The position numbers and the translations under genes are program-made. DNA of 64,000 nucleotides from Anaerolineae bacterium. GTDB taxonomy: Bacteria > Chloroflexota > Anaerolineae > 4572-78 > J111. The stretch lies in contig JAJVIM010000012.1 in NCBI GenBank assembly GCA_022071955.1, positions 316,029 through 380,028 of the forward strand, read 5' to 3'. Of the stretch, positions 1 through 8,451 are shown in pieces; positions within the stretch are counted from its first letter, which is position 1; every line of letters starts with the position of its first letter. A model generated the notes under the pieces. The model did not search any database. It saw only the letters and a list, made by a program, of their open reading frames with translations, and was not told where the DNA came from.

Positions 1-792
1 GAGGTTTTCAATCCGGGCCACCGCGTTACCACGCTGCTGCGGCGGTTTGTCAATTTGAAAGAAAACCGTGCGGCCCACCATCATCCGGGCAATATCCTCC
101 TCGGTAACGCTGGCCGTGCTGATGGCATCGCCGGTGACGGTGCCGTGGCGCATCACCGTGACCCGGTCTGAAATTTCTTTGACTTCCACCAGTTTGTGGG
201 TGATAAAAATAACGGTTTTGCCCTGGTTTACCAGCCGCCGGACGGCCTCAAACAGGTCGTCGGTTTCCTGAGGAGTCAACACGGCGGTCGGCTCGTCTAA
301 AATCAGCAAATCCGCGCCGCGATAGAGCGTTTTCAAAATTTCAACCCGCTGGCGCATGCCCACCGGCGTTGACTCAACCCGGGCTGTCGGTTCAACTGCC
401 AGGCCGTATTCTTTGGACAGCGACTCGGTAATTCTAACCGCTTCCTCAAAATCGATGACCTGCCCGCGGCGGGGTTCCTGGCCCAGCACTACATTTTGGG
501 CAATAGTAAACGATGGTACCAACATAAAATTCTGGTGAACCATGCCAATCCCCAGATCGATGGCGTGGTGGGGGTTGTGAATTTTGACAGGCCGGTTGTT
601 GAGGATGATCTGGCCGCTGGTGGGTTGTTCCAGACCGTACAAAATTTTCATCAACGTGCTTTTACCGGCCCCGTTTTCGCCAACCAGCGCGTGGATTTCG
701 CCCTTTTCCACGGCAAAATTAACGTCCCGGTTGGCCACAACCCCGTTGGGGTAAACCTTGATGATGTCCTTCATTTTTACAAGTGGGGGCAT
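1..792 (-). CDS. ABC transporter ATP-binding protein, simple sugar/nucleoside type (partial)
   Basis: Partial gene: the C-terminal part lies beyond the left edge and 264 codons are visible. The N-terminal nucleotide-binding domain is complete: Walker A GENGAGKST near residue 41, a signature-like VGMRQRVEI, and Walker B LLILDEPTAVLTPQE. The residues that follow are the start of the second half of a double-ATPase protein of the RbsA/NupA kind. I chose the ATG at 790-792 (MPPLVKMKDIIKVYPNGV) because it gives the usual short N-terminal strand; the ATG at 774 is an alternative. It follows the BMP-type binding protein on the same strand, so it should energise uptake of a nucleoside or related sugar, with permease genes expected further left. 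The role is inferred from family and context; the exact substrate cannot be read. Confidence 0.9.
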   Translation of the reverse strand, partial: MPPLVKMKDIIKVYPNGVVANRDVNFAVEKGEIHALVGENGAGKSTLMKILYGLEQPTSGQIILNNRPVKIHNPHHAIDLGIGMVHQNFMLVPSFTIAQNVVLGQEPRRGQVIDFEEAVRITESLSKEYGLAVEPTARVESTPVGMRQRVEILKTLYRGADLLILDEPTAVLTPQETDDLFEAVRRLVNQGKTVIFITHKLVEVKEISDRVTVMRHGTVTGDAISTASVTEEDIARMMVGRTVFFQIDKPPQQRGNAVARIENL

Positions 793-822
793 CTGGCTGC
801 TCCAGAAAACAGATTTATTAAG

Positions 823-852
823 CACAGAGGCGCACGGTGGTGCGCCTCTGTG
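823..852 (-). terminator. Intercistronic hairpin between binding protein and ATPase
   Basis: A perfect 12-base inverted repeat (CACAGAGGCGCA / TGCGCCTCTGTG) with a 6-base loop lies between the stop of the binding protein and the ATPase start. On the minus strand it is followed by TTAATAAAT rather than a clean U-run. It is therefore more likely a partial terminator or mRNA-stabilising hairpin, which would give more binding protein than ATPase, as is common in such operons. Confidence 0.55.
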
Positions 853-867
853 GGGTATAACACAGAT

Positions 868-1980
868 TTATTTGAAAGCGGTATCGACCTTGATTTCGCC
901 GTTGATTATCTTTTGTTCGGCGTCGTCAATCATCTTTTTGACATCATCGGGCGTGTTCTGCTCGTAATATTTATTGCGAGCCAGCCCCACGCCGCCTTCG
1001 GCAATCCCCAGCGACTCAATGGTGCCGTATTTGAGCTGGCCTTTCAGGTGCAGATCCAGCGCGCGGAAGAGCGAATTGTCCACATTTTTCATCATCGAGG
1101 TCAAAATGCGGGCGGCCTGTTCCGGGTCAGCTTCCTCAACAATCAGCGCCTGGTCAGAGTCAACGCCCAAAGCATAGCGGCCATCCTCGGCAGCGGCCTC
1201 AAACACACCCTGGCCGGTACCACCGGCAACCTGGAACACAATATCGGCGCCCTGGCTGTATTGGGCTTTGGTCAGCTCTTTACCTTTGGCCGGGTCGTTC
1301 CAGCTATCGGCAAACTGGCGAATCGCCGTAATATTGGCGTTGGCGTCTTTAGCCCCCTGCTCGTAGCCCACCATAAAATCGAGAATAATGGGGATTTCCT
1401 GCCCGCCCACCGAGCCAATCACCGCATCGGGATTCATGCCGGGCAAATCTTTGGTGGTCATCGCCCCGGCGTACAGGCCGGCCAGGTAAGAGCCTTCATT
1501 TTGCTTGTACAACACCGAGTACACGTTGGCGCAGCAGCCACTTTCGTAGTTAACCGGCGCGTCAAAAATGATAAATTTCTTGTCGGGGTACTGCGGAGCC
1601 ACCTGCTCCAGGTACGAGATCATCTGGAACGTGCCCACAATCAGCACATCGTAATCTTCGTTGGCCGCGGCATCTACCAGCGCGGGTTCCCAACCTACTT
1701 CATCAATCCCGGCCTCGATGGTTTTGGCCTGGATGCCCAGCTCTTTTTTGGCCCGGTCAATACCGCGCTGCGCCGAGTCAAAAAACGATTTATCGCCCAA
1801 CACGCCGTTAATAAATAACACCACTTTTAACGGTTCCTGATTGCTGGCGGCCGGTTGAGCGGCGCTGTCGCCGCCGCTGCTGCTGGCGGCCTCCGGGGCC
1901 GGTGTGGCTGCCCCGCCACAAGCGGCAGCAAGCAGGGCAATTGCGATTACGGTAAACAAAAACACCAATTTGCGAGTCAT
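868..1980 (-). CDS. BMP family ABC transporter substrate-binding lipoprotein
   Basis: A 370-residue binding protein of the BMP/PnrA family, which in characterised members binds purine nucleosides. The N-terminus is a lipoprotein signal: basic MTRK, a hydrophobic stretch, and lipobox LAAAC with Cys21 as the acylation site. A low-complexity Ala/Ser/Gly linker follows, then the two-lobed body. The body includes VVLFINGVLGDKSFFDSAQ and, near the middle, GQEIPIILDFMVGYEQGA, both typical of the family. There is a good Shine-Dalgarno (GGAGGAG) before the ATG. It sits downstream of ribokinase and nucleoside hydrolase, so the operon imports a nucleoside, splits it and phosphorylates the ribose. The 227-base gap to the nucleoside hydrolase is filled by 7-base repeats. 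Confidence 0.93.
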   Translation of the reverse strand: MTRKLVFLFTVIAIALLAAACGGAATPAPEAASSSGGDSAAQPAASNQEPLKVVLFINGVLGDKSFFDSAQRGIDRAKKELGIQAKTIEAGIDEVGWEPALVDAAANEDYDVLIVGTFQMISYLEQVAPQYPDKKFIIFDAPVNYESGCCANVYSVLYKQNEGSYLAGLYAGAMTTKDLPGMNPDAVIGSVGGQEIPIILDFMVGYEQGAKDANANITAIRQFADSWNDPAKGKELTKAQYSQGADIVFQVAGGTGQGVFEAAAEDGRYALGVDSDQALIVEEADPEQAARILTSMMKNVDNSLFRALDLHLKGQLKYGTIESLGIAEGGVGLARNKYYEQNTPDDVKKMIDDAEQKIINGEIKVDTAFK

Positions 1981-2004
1981 ATTGTTGTCTCCTCCTTTGA
2001 AAAT

Positions 2005-2196
2005 AGGATTCAGGTTTCAGGAGTCAGGAATTAGGGAAATACTCAAATGTGTCACCTGAAAATAGCTGATAACTGTTAGGCGCTGGTCAGTTAGCCGCCT
2101 GACCAGTTACACTGTTAGCCAATTACAAACTCAAAACTCAACACTCAAAACTTAAAACTTAAAACTCAAAACTTAAAACTTAAAACTTAAAACTAC
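2005..2196. repeat. Heptanucleotide repeat arrays (AGGNNTC and AAACTYA words)
   Basis: Between the nucleoside hydrolase and the binding protein lie two arrays with a strict 7-base period. At 2005-2039 the words are AGGATTC, AGGTTTC, AGGAGTC, AGGAATT, AGGGAAA. At 2127-2196 there are ten units of AAACTCA/AAACTTA type. Between them is a short inverted repeat (CTGGTCAG / CTGACCAG). No gene is visible here. The arrays resemble the short tandemly repeated repetitive sequences known from cyanobacteria. Confidence 0.8.
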
Positions 2197-2207
2197 AGTT
2201 AATTCAT

Positions 2208-3146
2208 TCAGCCTCCTTGTTGCACTGCCTGTTGCAGCAGATTTTGAAATTTTACCCCATCCACTTTTCTAACCAACCGGGCATTGGGGGCACTTTCCGG
2301 GCCAAACCGGTAATCGACAATGGTATGCCCCCGGCTGGCGACCCGGGCAGGCTCCACGGCCACCAACCGGCGCTCCTGTTCGCCGATGATTTCCGGGGCC
2401 AGGGCCACGGCGACGGCCAGCGGATCCGGCCAAAACACGTTTGATGAACGCCAGGTACGTTTGACGTGCCCGGTCATCTGTTGCACAAATTGAGCCACGG
2501 GCGCAGCGCCGGTAATGAGGCTGTCCCAACTGGTCAGCGGGATGGGGTGGGCCAGTGTTGTTTCCCACGAAACCAGCACCGCCTCGATACGCGCCCGGTG
2601 GCAGGCGGCAAACACAAACGCCGCCGCTTCGGGGTCAACCAGAAAATTAAACTCGGCGGCGGGGGTAGTGTTGCCGCGGCCATCGATACTGCCGCCCATA
2701 ATGACCAACTGCCCCAGGTTGACCAAAAAATCTGCATCCAGTTGAATGGCCAGAGCAACATTGGTTAACGGCCCCAGTGTGACCAGCGTAATCTGGCCCG
2801 GATGCTCTCTGGCCAGACGGGCAAGCGCCAGGCCGGCTGGCTCGGAGTAGGGAACGCGGGTGGTGGTTGGCCGGCCGGCCCCACCCAACCCGTCAGCGCC
2901 ATGCACCGACACCGCATCCGGCGGCACGCATTGCAGCAACGGCCGGGCGCAACCCTTAAAAATGGGAATATCCGGCGCGGCAGCTACATCTAAAATTACA
3001 CCGGTGTTGTGCGTGGCCTGTTCCAAAGACACATTGCCCATAACCGTGGTTACGGCCAGCACTTCGGCGGCGGGGTGGGCCAGTGTCATAAGCAGGGCAA
3101 TCGCGTCGTCAATTCCGGCGTCGGTGTCTACAATAACTTTCATCAC
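2208..3146 (-). CDS. Inosine/uridine-preferring nucleoside hydrolase family protein
   Basis: A 312-residue protein of the IunH family, which hydrolyses the N-glycosidic bond of ribonucleosides to base plus ribose. The calcium-binding signature DTDAGIDDA is at residues 7-15, and LVTLGPLTNVALA and the VIMGG segment follow in family order. Length is normal. It starts three bases after the ribokinase stop and is followed by the nucleoside-type ABC system, so the ribose it releases is the natural substrate of the neighbouring kinase. The likely job is catabolic or salvage use of imported nucleosides. Purine versus pyrimidine preference cannot be decided from sequence alone. Confidence 0.93.
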   Translation of the reverse strand: MMKVIVDTDAGIDDAIALLMTLAHPAAEVLAVTTVMGNVSLEQATHNTGVILDVAAAPDIPIFKGCARPLLQCVPPDAVSVHGADGLGGAGRPTTTRVPYSEPAGLALARLAREHPGQITLVTLGPLTNVALAIQLDADFLVNLGQLVIMGGSIDGRGNTTPAAEFNFLVDPEAAAFVFAACHRARIEAVLVSWETTLAHPIPLTSWDSLITGAAPVAQFVQQMTGHVKRTWRSSNVFWPDPLAVAVALAPEIIGEQERRLVAVEPARVASRGHTIVDYRFGPESAPNARLVRKVDGVKFQNLLQQAVQQGG

Positions 3147-3149
3147 AAT

Positions 3150-4073
3150 TCAGTTAGCGTTATTTTGGAGGAATTGATCAAATTCGGCCCGGCTGGGCAT
3201 TGACGGCTGAGCGCCGGCTTTGGTCGCCGACAGCGCGCCGGCGGCCGCGCCCCAAACAATGGCCTGCTCCAGTTTGAGCTGCTGCATCAGCGCCGCGGCA
3301 AAGCCGCCGTTAAACGCATCGCCGGCGGCTACGGTATCAACAGCTTTTATTTTGAAGGCCGGCACAAAGCCTTGCTGCCCGGTTTTGGTTGCATAAACCA
3401 CACCCTGCGCGCCCATTTTGACAATAGCAATTTCCACACCGCGCTCCAGCAATGTTTCGGCGGCGCGGAGTGCATCCTGCTGAGTTGTGATTGGGAAATC
3501 AACCAGTTGGGCGGCTTCAACCTCGTTGGGGGTGATAATGTTGACCAGCCGGTATAGTTGGGGCGGGAGTTGGCGGGCCGGGGCCGGGTCGAGAATAACG
3601 GTGACGCCGCGCTCTCGCGCTGCCCGCGCCGCGGCCAGTGTGGCCTCTAACGGTACCTCAAGCTGCAACAACAGCACATTCGCATCGTCCAGATTTGCCG
3701 CCAAACGCTCAACATCCGGTTGGGCAACCCGGCCGTTGGCCCCCGGCACAATGATGATGTTGTTTTGGGCCTGGTCATCCACGGCGATAATCGCTACCCC
3801 GGAGGAGACTTCGTTATCAACCCACACAGAGGCGGTATCGACGCCGTTGGTTTGCAGGTTTTGCAGCAATTCTGCGCCAAAGCCATCGCCGCCAACGCGG
3901 CCAATCATTTTGGTGGGGATGTTCAATTTTGCGGCGGCAACCGCCTGGTTTGCGCCTTTACCGCCCGGAGCCGTGAAAAACTCGTGACCGGTAATTGTTT
4001 CTGCGGGGGCAGGTAAGCGGGGTGTGCGTGCAACCAAATCCATATTGATGCTGCCAAAAACCAAAAGTGCCAT
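3150..4073 (-). CDS. rbsK: Ribokinase / PfkB-family sugar kinase
   Basis: A 307-residue PfkB-family kinase that matches ribokinase best. It opens with a strand motif FGSINMDLV (N-terminal sugar-binding region), has GGKGANQAVAAAKL near residue 38, and the C-terminal ATP/anion-hole motif DTVAAGDAFNGGFAAAL. In that motif the usual GAGD reads AAGD, with the catalytic Asp retained. As first gene of the operon it would phosphorylate ribose released by the adjacent nucleoside hydrolase. A consensus-like promoter lies about 120 bases upstream. Other PfkB sugars are possible, but the context strongly favours ribose. Confidence 0.9.
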   Translation of the reverse strand: MALLVFGSINMDLVARTPRLPAPAETITGHEFFTAPGGKGANQAVAAAKLNIPTKMIGRVGGDGFGAELLQNLQTNGVDTASVWVDNEVSSGVAIIAVDDQAQNNIIIVPGANGRVAQPDVERLAANLDDANVLLLQLEVPLEATLAAARAARERGVTVILDPAPARQLPPQLYRLVNIITPNEVEAAQLVDFPITTQQDALRAAETLLERGVEIAIVKMGAQGVVYATKTGQQGFVPAFKIKAVDTVAAGDAFNGGFAAALMQQLKLEQAIVWGAAAGALSATKAGAQPSMPSRAEFDQFLQNNAN

Positions 4074-4191
4074 GCCATCAACCTATTTAAGCACACTGGG
4101 GAGCTGGCCCAATGTCTGGATTTTGAAAACAATCAAACGCCGGCATTTTTTAGCCGGTGCGTCAAAAGACTAACCGGGGAAATATTGGTCA

Positions 4192-4220
4192 ATTATAGTG
4201 GAATTAAAAGGGGTAGTCAA
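4192..4220 (-). promoter_or_regulatory. Sigma-A type promoter of the ribokinase operon
   Basis: Reading the minus strand, TTGACT (4215-4220) and TATAAT (4192-4197) are separated by exactly 17 bases. It lies just downstream of the terminator of the preceding gene and points at rbsK, leaving a leader of roughly 110 bases. Confidence 0.75.
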
Positions 4221-4228
4221 AGACATTG

Positions 4229-4267
4229 TAAAAAACAAAAAGGCTCACAACCGATGTGTGAGCCTTT
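4229..4267 (-). terminator. Rho-independent terminator of the 4290-5732 gene
   Basis: The inverted repeat AAAGGCTCACA / TGTGAGCCTTT is followed on the minus strand by TTTTGTTTTTTAC, a clear U-rich tract. It sits 23 bases after the radical SAM stop codon. Confidence 0.9.
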
Positions 4268-4289
4268 CAACGAGCCGAAAAATCGCGGC

Positions 4290-5732
4290 TTACGCTTCCA
4301 TTTGCATAAAGTGTTTGGCGTTGGTCCACAACACTTTGGGGGTAATTTTGATGGGATGAACCCGATGGGTAATAGCCCAGCCTTTGAACAGTTTGTGAAT
4401 CCACCAGTACAGCGTATCAAACACTTTGTTGCGCGGCGCTTTAATGGCCAACCGAATTAGCGGTTCCATCCACGGAAATTCCACGCCGATAGCAAACCAG
4501 CGCTGCAAATTTTCCATTTGCATTTTCTCTTTGTCGTTCCGCACCAAAATAGAGCTGTCCCAGGCAATGGCGCCGATGTCTTCAAAACTGCCGGCCATGT
4601 GGCCATTCTGCTTGGTAAATTCGCCCAGTTCCGTGGCCGGGTAGGGCTGGAACAAAAAGGCGTGGGCGTACTTTACCTTGGCTTCGGCGTTGAGGCGCAT
4701 CGTGTCGATGTCGTCTTCCAGGCTGCCGGTGGGCAGGGCCAGAATATTGGTGGCGGTCAGGTTGATACCGGCTTCGTGCAGCATACGGCCGGATTCGATG
4801 ATGGTTTCACGCGACATTTTGCGTTTGAGCAGGTCGTTGCGCAACCGGTCGTTGCCGGCCTCAATGCCCATACTCACCGTGTTGGCCCCGGCTTTTTTGA
4901 GCAGCGCCACTTTTTCCGGGGTGATCAAATTAGAGCGAACGTTGGCAAAAAAGGGCAGGCCAACTTCTTTGGAGAATTTTTCGGCAAATTCTTCGAGCCA
5001 ATCTACAAAAATAATGAACAGGTCATCCAGAAAAACCACCTGCTCCAGCGGATAACGCTCGCGCACCCAGTTGACTTCTTCAATCACGGATTCCACGCTG
5101 CGCTGGTAACCGCGTTTTTCTCGGGTGTAAATTTGATACCAGGCGTGGTTAAAACAGTAAGTACAGTTGTACGGGCAGCCGCGGCTGGCCATAAAATGTT
5201 TAATGGGGCTGGTGCTCGTAACCGCGTGTTTGCTGTAAATCAATTCGCGATCAGGCATAGGCAGATCGCCCAGTTTGCGAATGAGCGGGCGTACCGGATT
5301 TTTGACGATTTCGCCGTCGATATCAAACCACCAGTTGGGAATGTTGGGGTCCAAACCGCCTTTGTCCAGCGAATTGGCCAGATCAACCATTGGGCCTTCG
5401 CCCTCGCCAACGCACACGCCGTCAACGCCCGGCTCATGGATAATATCCGGGAAAAAGGTGGCGTGCGGCCCGCCAAACACCGACATAGGTTTGTTACCGT
5501 TGAGCGCCTGTTTGATGGCCCGGTTCAATTTAAAATAATAGTGCTGCGAACCGGTCATCATGCTGTAGCCAATAATGTCTGGCTGGTAGGATTTGGCAAA
5601 TTCTACGGGATTTTCCTGGGCGGCGATGGTCAGTTGCACATCGTGCCCCGCCTCTTTGAGCACCGCAGCCATAGACATAACGCCCTGCGGTTCGTAGTCG
5701 ATTTGTTTTTCTACCCACAATACTTTGGCCAC
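4290..5732 (-). CDS. B12-binding-domain radical SAM protein (E)
   Basis: A 480-residue protein with a Rossmann-like B12-binding-type N-terminal domain (about 1-140; [17 protein letters not shown]) and a radical SAM core. The core carries CxxxCxxC as GCPYNCTYC (Cys186, 190, 193). The C-terminal part holds the YPATELGEF segment and a basic tail. It starts at GTG with Shine-Dalgarno GGGAGG. Related proteins (the BchE, HpnJ and P-methylase group) perform methylations or carbon-skeleton chemistry through cobalamin and a 4Fe-4S cluster. The DxHxxG cobalamin motif is not obvious, so actual B12 use is uncertain. It is separated from the other radical SAM genes by the FHA protein and has its own terminator. 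The substrate is unknown; lipids or small metabolites are possible. Confidence 0.88.
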   Translation of the reverse strand: MAKVLWVEKQIDYEPQGVMSMAAVLKEAGHDVQLTIAAQENPVEFAKSYQPDIIGYSMMTGSQHYYFKLNRAIKQALNGNKPMSVFGGPHATFFPDIIHEPGVDGVCVGEGEGPMVDLANSLDKGGLDPNIPNWWFDIDGEIVKNPVRPLIRKLGDLPMPDRELIYSKHAVTSTSPIKHFMASRGCPYNCTYCFNHAWYQIYTREKRGYQRSVESVIEEVNWVRERYPLEQVVFLDDLFIIFVDWLEEFAEKFSKEVGLPFFANVRSNLITPEKVALLKKAGANTVSMGIEAGNDRLRNDLLKRKMSRETIIESGRMLHEAGINLTATNILALPTGSLEDDIDTMRLNAEAKVKYAHAFLFQPYPATELGEFTKQNGHMAGSFEDIGAIAWDSSILVRNDKEKMQMENLQRWFAIGVEFPWMEPLIRLAIKAPRNKVFDTLYWWIHKLFKGWAITHRVHPIKITPKVLWTNAKHFMQMEA

Positions 5733-5755
5733 AAAACTACCTCCCTTGAAAATAC

Positions 5756-5816
5756 AATTACGAATGCTGAATTACGAATTACGAATTGTTAATAACCCGC
5801 CACCCGCAACTCGCCA
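5756..5816. repeat. Heptanucleotide repeats upstream of radical SAM E
   Basis: Two adjoining 7-base-period arrays: AATTACG words at 5756-5790 (AATTACG, AATGCTG, AATTACG, AATTACG, AATTGTT), then CCCGCCA, CCCGCAA, CTCGCCA at 5796-5816. They lie 24 bases upstream of the GTG start and must be within or next to the promoter region of that gene. The remaining 170 bases to the FHA gene are AT-rich, with nothing I can name. Confidence 0.75.
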
Positions 5817-5986
5817 CGTATCAAATTCTTATCTGTGTTGAGCACAGATTTTTGATTATAAAGCGTTATTGGTTTTTGTCAATTTTTATATTATTTATAA
5901 ACTTTTTTATTGATAAAGTTAAATAACCGGGGTTATTTTTTTGGCCGGGAATAAGAGGGGGCGACCTGTTGGCCGCCCCCGTGAAG

Positions 5987-8065
5987 TTACTTTGTTTCAA
6001 CCAGCTCGGCGCTGGTCCAACTGATGCGCTCTTCGGCCCAGCCGCGGCTGGCATAGGTATCGTTGCCAATGAAACCGTCGGGTGTGCCGTTCATGGTAAA
6101 GAGCTGGCTGATGCCTTTGCCATCGGGGGTCATTACCCAAATGGCCCACACCCCGCCGCGGTCGCTGACAAAAGCGATGGCGTTGCCATCGGGCGACCAG
6201 ACCGGCAGGCCATCCTGGGCCGGGTCGGTGGTGAGGCGGCGCAGGCCTGAACCATCGATATTAACCACGTAGATGTCCCAGTTTTCTTCACGCCGCGACA
6301 TGAACGCCACCTGTGAACCATCGGGCGACAGGGCCGGTGCGGTGTCGGTTTCAACGTTGGTCACGGTTTTAACATCGCCAAAACTGGCGCTAGCCGAGCG
6401 CAGCCCAAAAGCGGTGTTGCCCCAGCCTTTGAACACCATTTTGCCGTTGGCCCCGATGGTGGGAAATTCGCCTTCACCCAGAATATCGCCTTCGCTTTTT
6501 TCTGTGTTGGCATCAACCACCCGCAGGTTAGATTTTCTGTCGCCGGTGCGGCGGGTGAGGAATACGATGTCGTTGCCATCGGCGGTCCAGGTGGGCAACT
6601 GGTCTTCGCCAAAGTTGGCCACCAGCCGCGGCGCGGAGCCATCGACCCCCATTGTCACCAATCCCCGCGAGGTGTTATCCCACGAGTGGACGGCGATTTT
6701 TGAGCCGTCATCATTGAAAGCCGGCTGGCTGGCCTGCGAGCGGAAGAAGCGGGTTTGGCCGCTGGCCACATCGCCAAAATAAACGTTGAACGTTTCGCCA
6801 TCGTACACCGGAAACGCGATGGTGCCGGCCAGGGCGCTGCGGGAAACCACCACCGGCGAAGGAATATCCGGTGGGCGGGTGGCGGTGGGCGTGGGCGCGG
6901 CGGTAGGCGTGCCGGTGGGTGAGCTGCCAGCGGCTTCATCGAGCGCGGCGGCAGGGGTGCCGGCTGCCAGATCAAGCTCGCGGCGCATATTGATGGTGCC
7001 GGAACCAATCACCACCGGTGCGACGTCCGGCGCATCAAAAATAAGCTCCAGGTCGTAGGTGTTGATTTCCAGCTCAAAAACCAGGCTGCCGGGCACACTG
7101 CCGCCGGGCGTCAGCGCCAAATTGGTAAAACGGTCAATCGCGCCGAGTTGTTTCAGGTACAGTTCGCTGGTATTGGCCCCGGCTTCGGTGAAAATTTTGC
7201 CGCTGCGCCGGTCCTTTAAAGAAAAATTGCTAATAGAAAAAATAAAGGGAATATTACCCGCGTTGCGAACCCGAACACTGATAAAAAGGTAGGCGCTGTT
7301 GGTGCTGGGCGACGCGCCAAAAATGATGGGGCTGACTTGCAGTTTGGTCAGATCAACCAGAGGGATGGCCAACTGCGGCCCCGACGGCGTGGGGGTGGCG
7401 GTTGGTTCAATGCTGGTGCTTTGCTGGTTGAGGCTGCCTTCCTGACGTGGGCCAACGGTTGCCGTCGGGGTATTAACGCCGGTTGGGCTGGCCGCCTGTT
7501 CGGTGGGGCGATTGAACACAAACAGATACAACACCGCCACAAAAACCAGCAGGGCAATGACTATGCCAATACCCAACACCATCGGCAGGGCCACCACGGG
7601 CTTCTTTTCCGTGGCAGCGGGCGCAGGCGGAACCGCGGGGCGCGGCGCGCGCGGCGGAACCTCGCTGATTTTGGTGTCGTCGCGCCGCTGACGAGCCATC
7701 ACCACCGTCGATTGGGAGGATTTGGCTTTTTCCCACACCAGTTTTGTTTCGGCTAACTGGGCAACCTGATTGGGCGGCAGCGGCGTCCAGGTGTCTGGCT
7801 CGATCTTTGTATCGTTGACCAACACGCCGTTGGCGCTGCCCAGGTCTTTAATTTCAATCACATTCCCCTGCCGCCGCACCTCGGCGTGGTGCCGCGACGC
7901 GCGCGGGTCGGTGAGGATGACATCGTTGTCCAGCTCACGGCCTACTCGCATTACGGTTGCTTCCCCCTCCGGAATGGGAAATCGTTCGGTATTCCCGTCC
8001 GAATGGGTGACTACCAGGTGATCTTTGAAGGGATCACTCGTCATTTGAGTTTCTGTTTCAGACAT
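5987..8065 (-). CDS. FHA-domain transmembrane protein with PD40/TolB-like propeller
   Basis: A 692-residue protein built as follows. The N-terminal FHA domain (about 12-110; RVGRELDNDVIL, ASRHHAEV, DLGSANGVLVND) binds phosphothreonine. One transmembrane helix lies at about 160-186, followed by a Pro/Thr-rich linker. A beta-rich domain resembling DUF4352 spans about 230-350, and after a second Pro/Thr linker come TolB/PD40-type repeats (about 410-680; SPDGSQVAFMSRREENWDIYVV, WSPDGNAIAFVSDR). FHA should face the cytoplasm and the propeller the outside, suggesting coupling of Ser/Thr-kinase signalling to the envelope. The gene lies inside the radical SAM cluster, with a plausible promoter upstream, so it may be separately transcribed. 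The partner kinase is not in the window. Confidence 0.88.
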   Translation of the reverse strand: MSETETQMTSDPFKDHLVVTHSDGNTERFPIPEGEATVMRVGRELDNDVILTDPRASRHHAEVRRQGNVIEIKDLGSANGVLVNDTKIEPDTWTPLPPNQVAQLAETKLVWEKAKSSQSTVVMARQRRDDTKISEVPPRAPRPAVPPAPAATEKKPVVALPMVLGIGIVIALLVFVAVLYLFVFNRPTEQAASPTGVNTPTATVGPRQEGSLNQQSTSIEPTATPTPSGPQLAIPLVDLTKLQVSPIIFGASPSTNSAYLFISVRVRNAGNIPFIFSISNFSLKDRRSGKIFTEAGANTSELYLKQLGAIDRFTNLALTPGGSVPGSLVFELEINTYDLELIFDAPDVAPVVIGSGTINMRRELDLAAGTPAAALDEAAGSSPTGTPTAAPTPTATRPPDIPSPVVVSRSALAGTIAFPVYDGETFNVYFGDVASGQTRFFRSQASQPAFNDDGSKIAVHSWDNTSRGLVTMGVDGSAPRLVANFGEDQLPTWTADGNDIVFLTRRTGDRKSNLRVVDANTEKSEGDILGEGEFPTIGANGKMVFKGWGNTAFGLRSASASFGDVKTVTNVETDTAPALSPDGSQVAFMSRREENWDIYVVNIDGSGLRRLTTDPAQDGLPVWSPDGNAIAFVSDRGGVWAIWVMTPDGKGISQLFTMNGTPDGFIGNDTYASRGWAEERISWTSAELVETK

Positions 8066-8097
8066 AGACCCTTGCCTTTGATTAAGAGTTGCTGTTT

Positions 8098-8125
8098 ATA
8101 TTACATATACTCGATAAAAGGTCAA
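8098..8125 (-). promoter_or_regulatory. Candidate promoter of the FHA protein gene
   Basis: On the minus strand TTGACC (8120-8125) and TAATAT (8098-8103) are spaced 16 bases apart, about 33 bases before the ATG, which has AAGGGTCT as ribosome binding site. The -10 box is a moderate match. Confidence 0.5.
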
Positions 8126-8218
8126 ACCTTTGGTTAAAGGTTATCTCCCCTCCCCGCAGAATGGCTTATCTGCACCCATACGCGGAGGAAGTGACAAAAC
8201 AGGTAAATTTAGGGTTAC

Positions 8219-8385
8219 GCCCCCACCCCCTGCCCCTCCCCCACAAGCGGGGGAGGGGAGAATAATAAGTGGTCAGGTTGGGCGGCAAAGCCGCCCAACC
8301 TGACCACAAAAGTCAAATTCCCCTTCTCCTCGCTGGGGAGAAGCACCGCTTCGGGGCACGGGTGGGTAGGGGGGATGAGGGGCAG
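8219..8385. repeat. Compound palindromic element, copy A
   Basis: This occupies most of the 386-base gap between the FHA gene and radical SAM D. The centre is a perfect 17-base inverted repeat (8270-8286 / 8290-8306; GGGCGGC-AAA-GCCGCCC at its tip). It is flanked by smaller C-rich/G-rich hairpins (8234-8259 and 8319-8357) and enclosed by C-rich (CCCCCACCCCCTGCCCC) and G-rich ends. Copies with the same plan lie at 11132-11272 and 60717-60868. I see no gene in this gap. Confidence 0.75.
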
Positions 8386-8451
8386 AGAAACAATTGGCTC
8401 ACTTATCCCGATTCAAAGAAAAATACTTTTACAATGTAATTCCGGGAAAAA

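Noticed and set aside
496-1818. 440-codon open frame on the plus strand
   Set aside because: Antisense to the ABC ATPase and BMP lipoprotein genes, low-complexity His/Gly/Val composition, no ribosome binding site or domain. A codon-bias shadow.
2000-2200. CRISPR-like array
   Set aside because: Units are contiguous 7-base words without spacers; there are no 25-40-base repeats and no cas gene.
4518-5792. 424-codon open frame on the plus strand
   Set aside because: Lies antisense to the radical SAM E gene, whose Fe-S motif and length are clear; no recognisable protein features.
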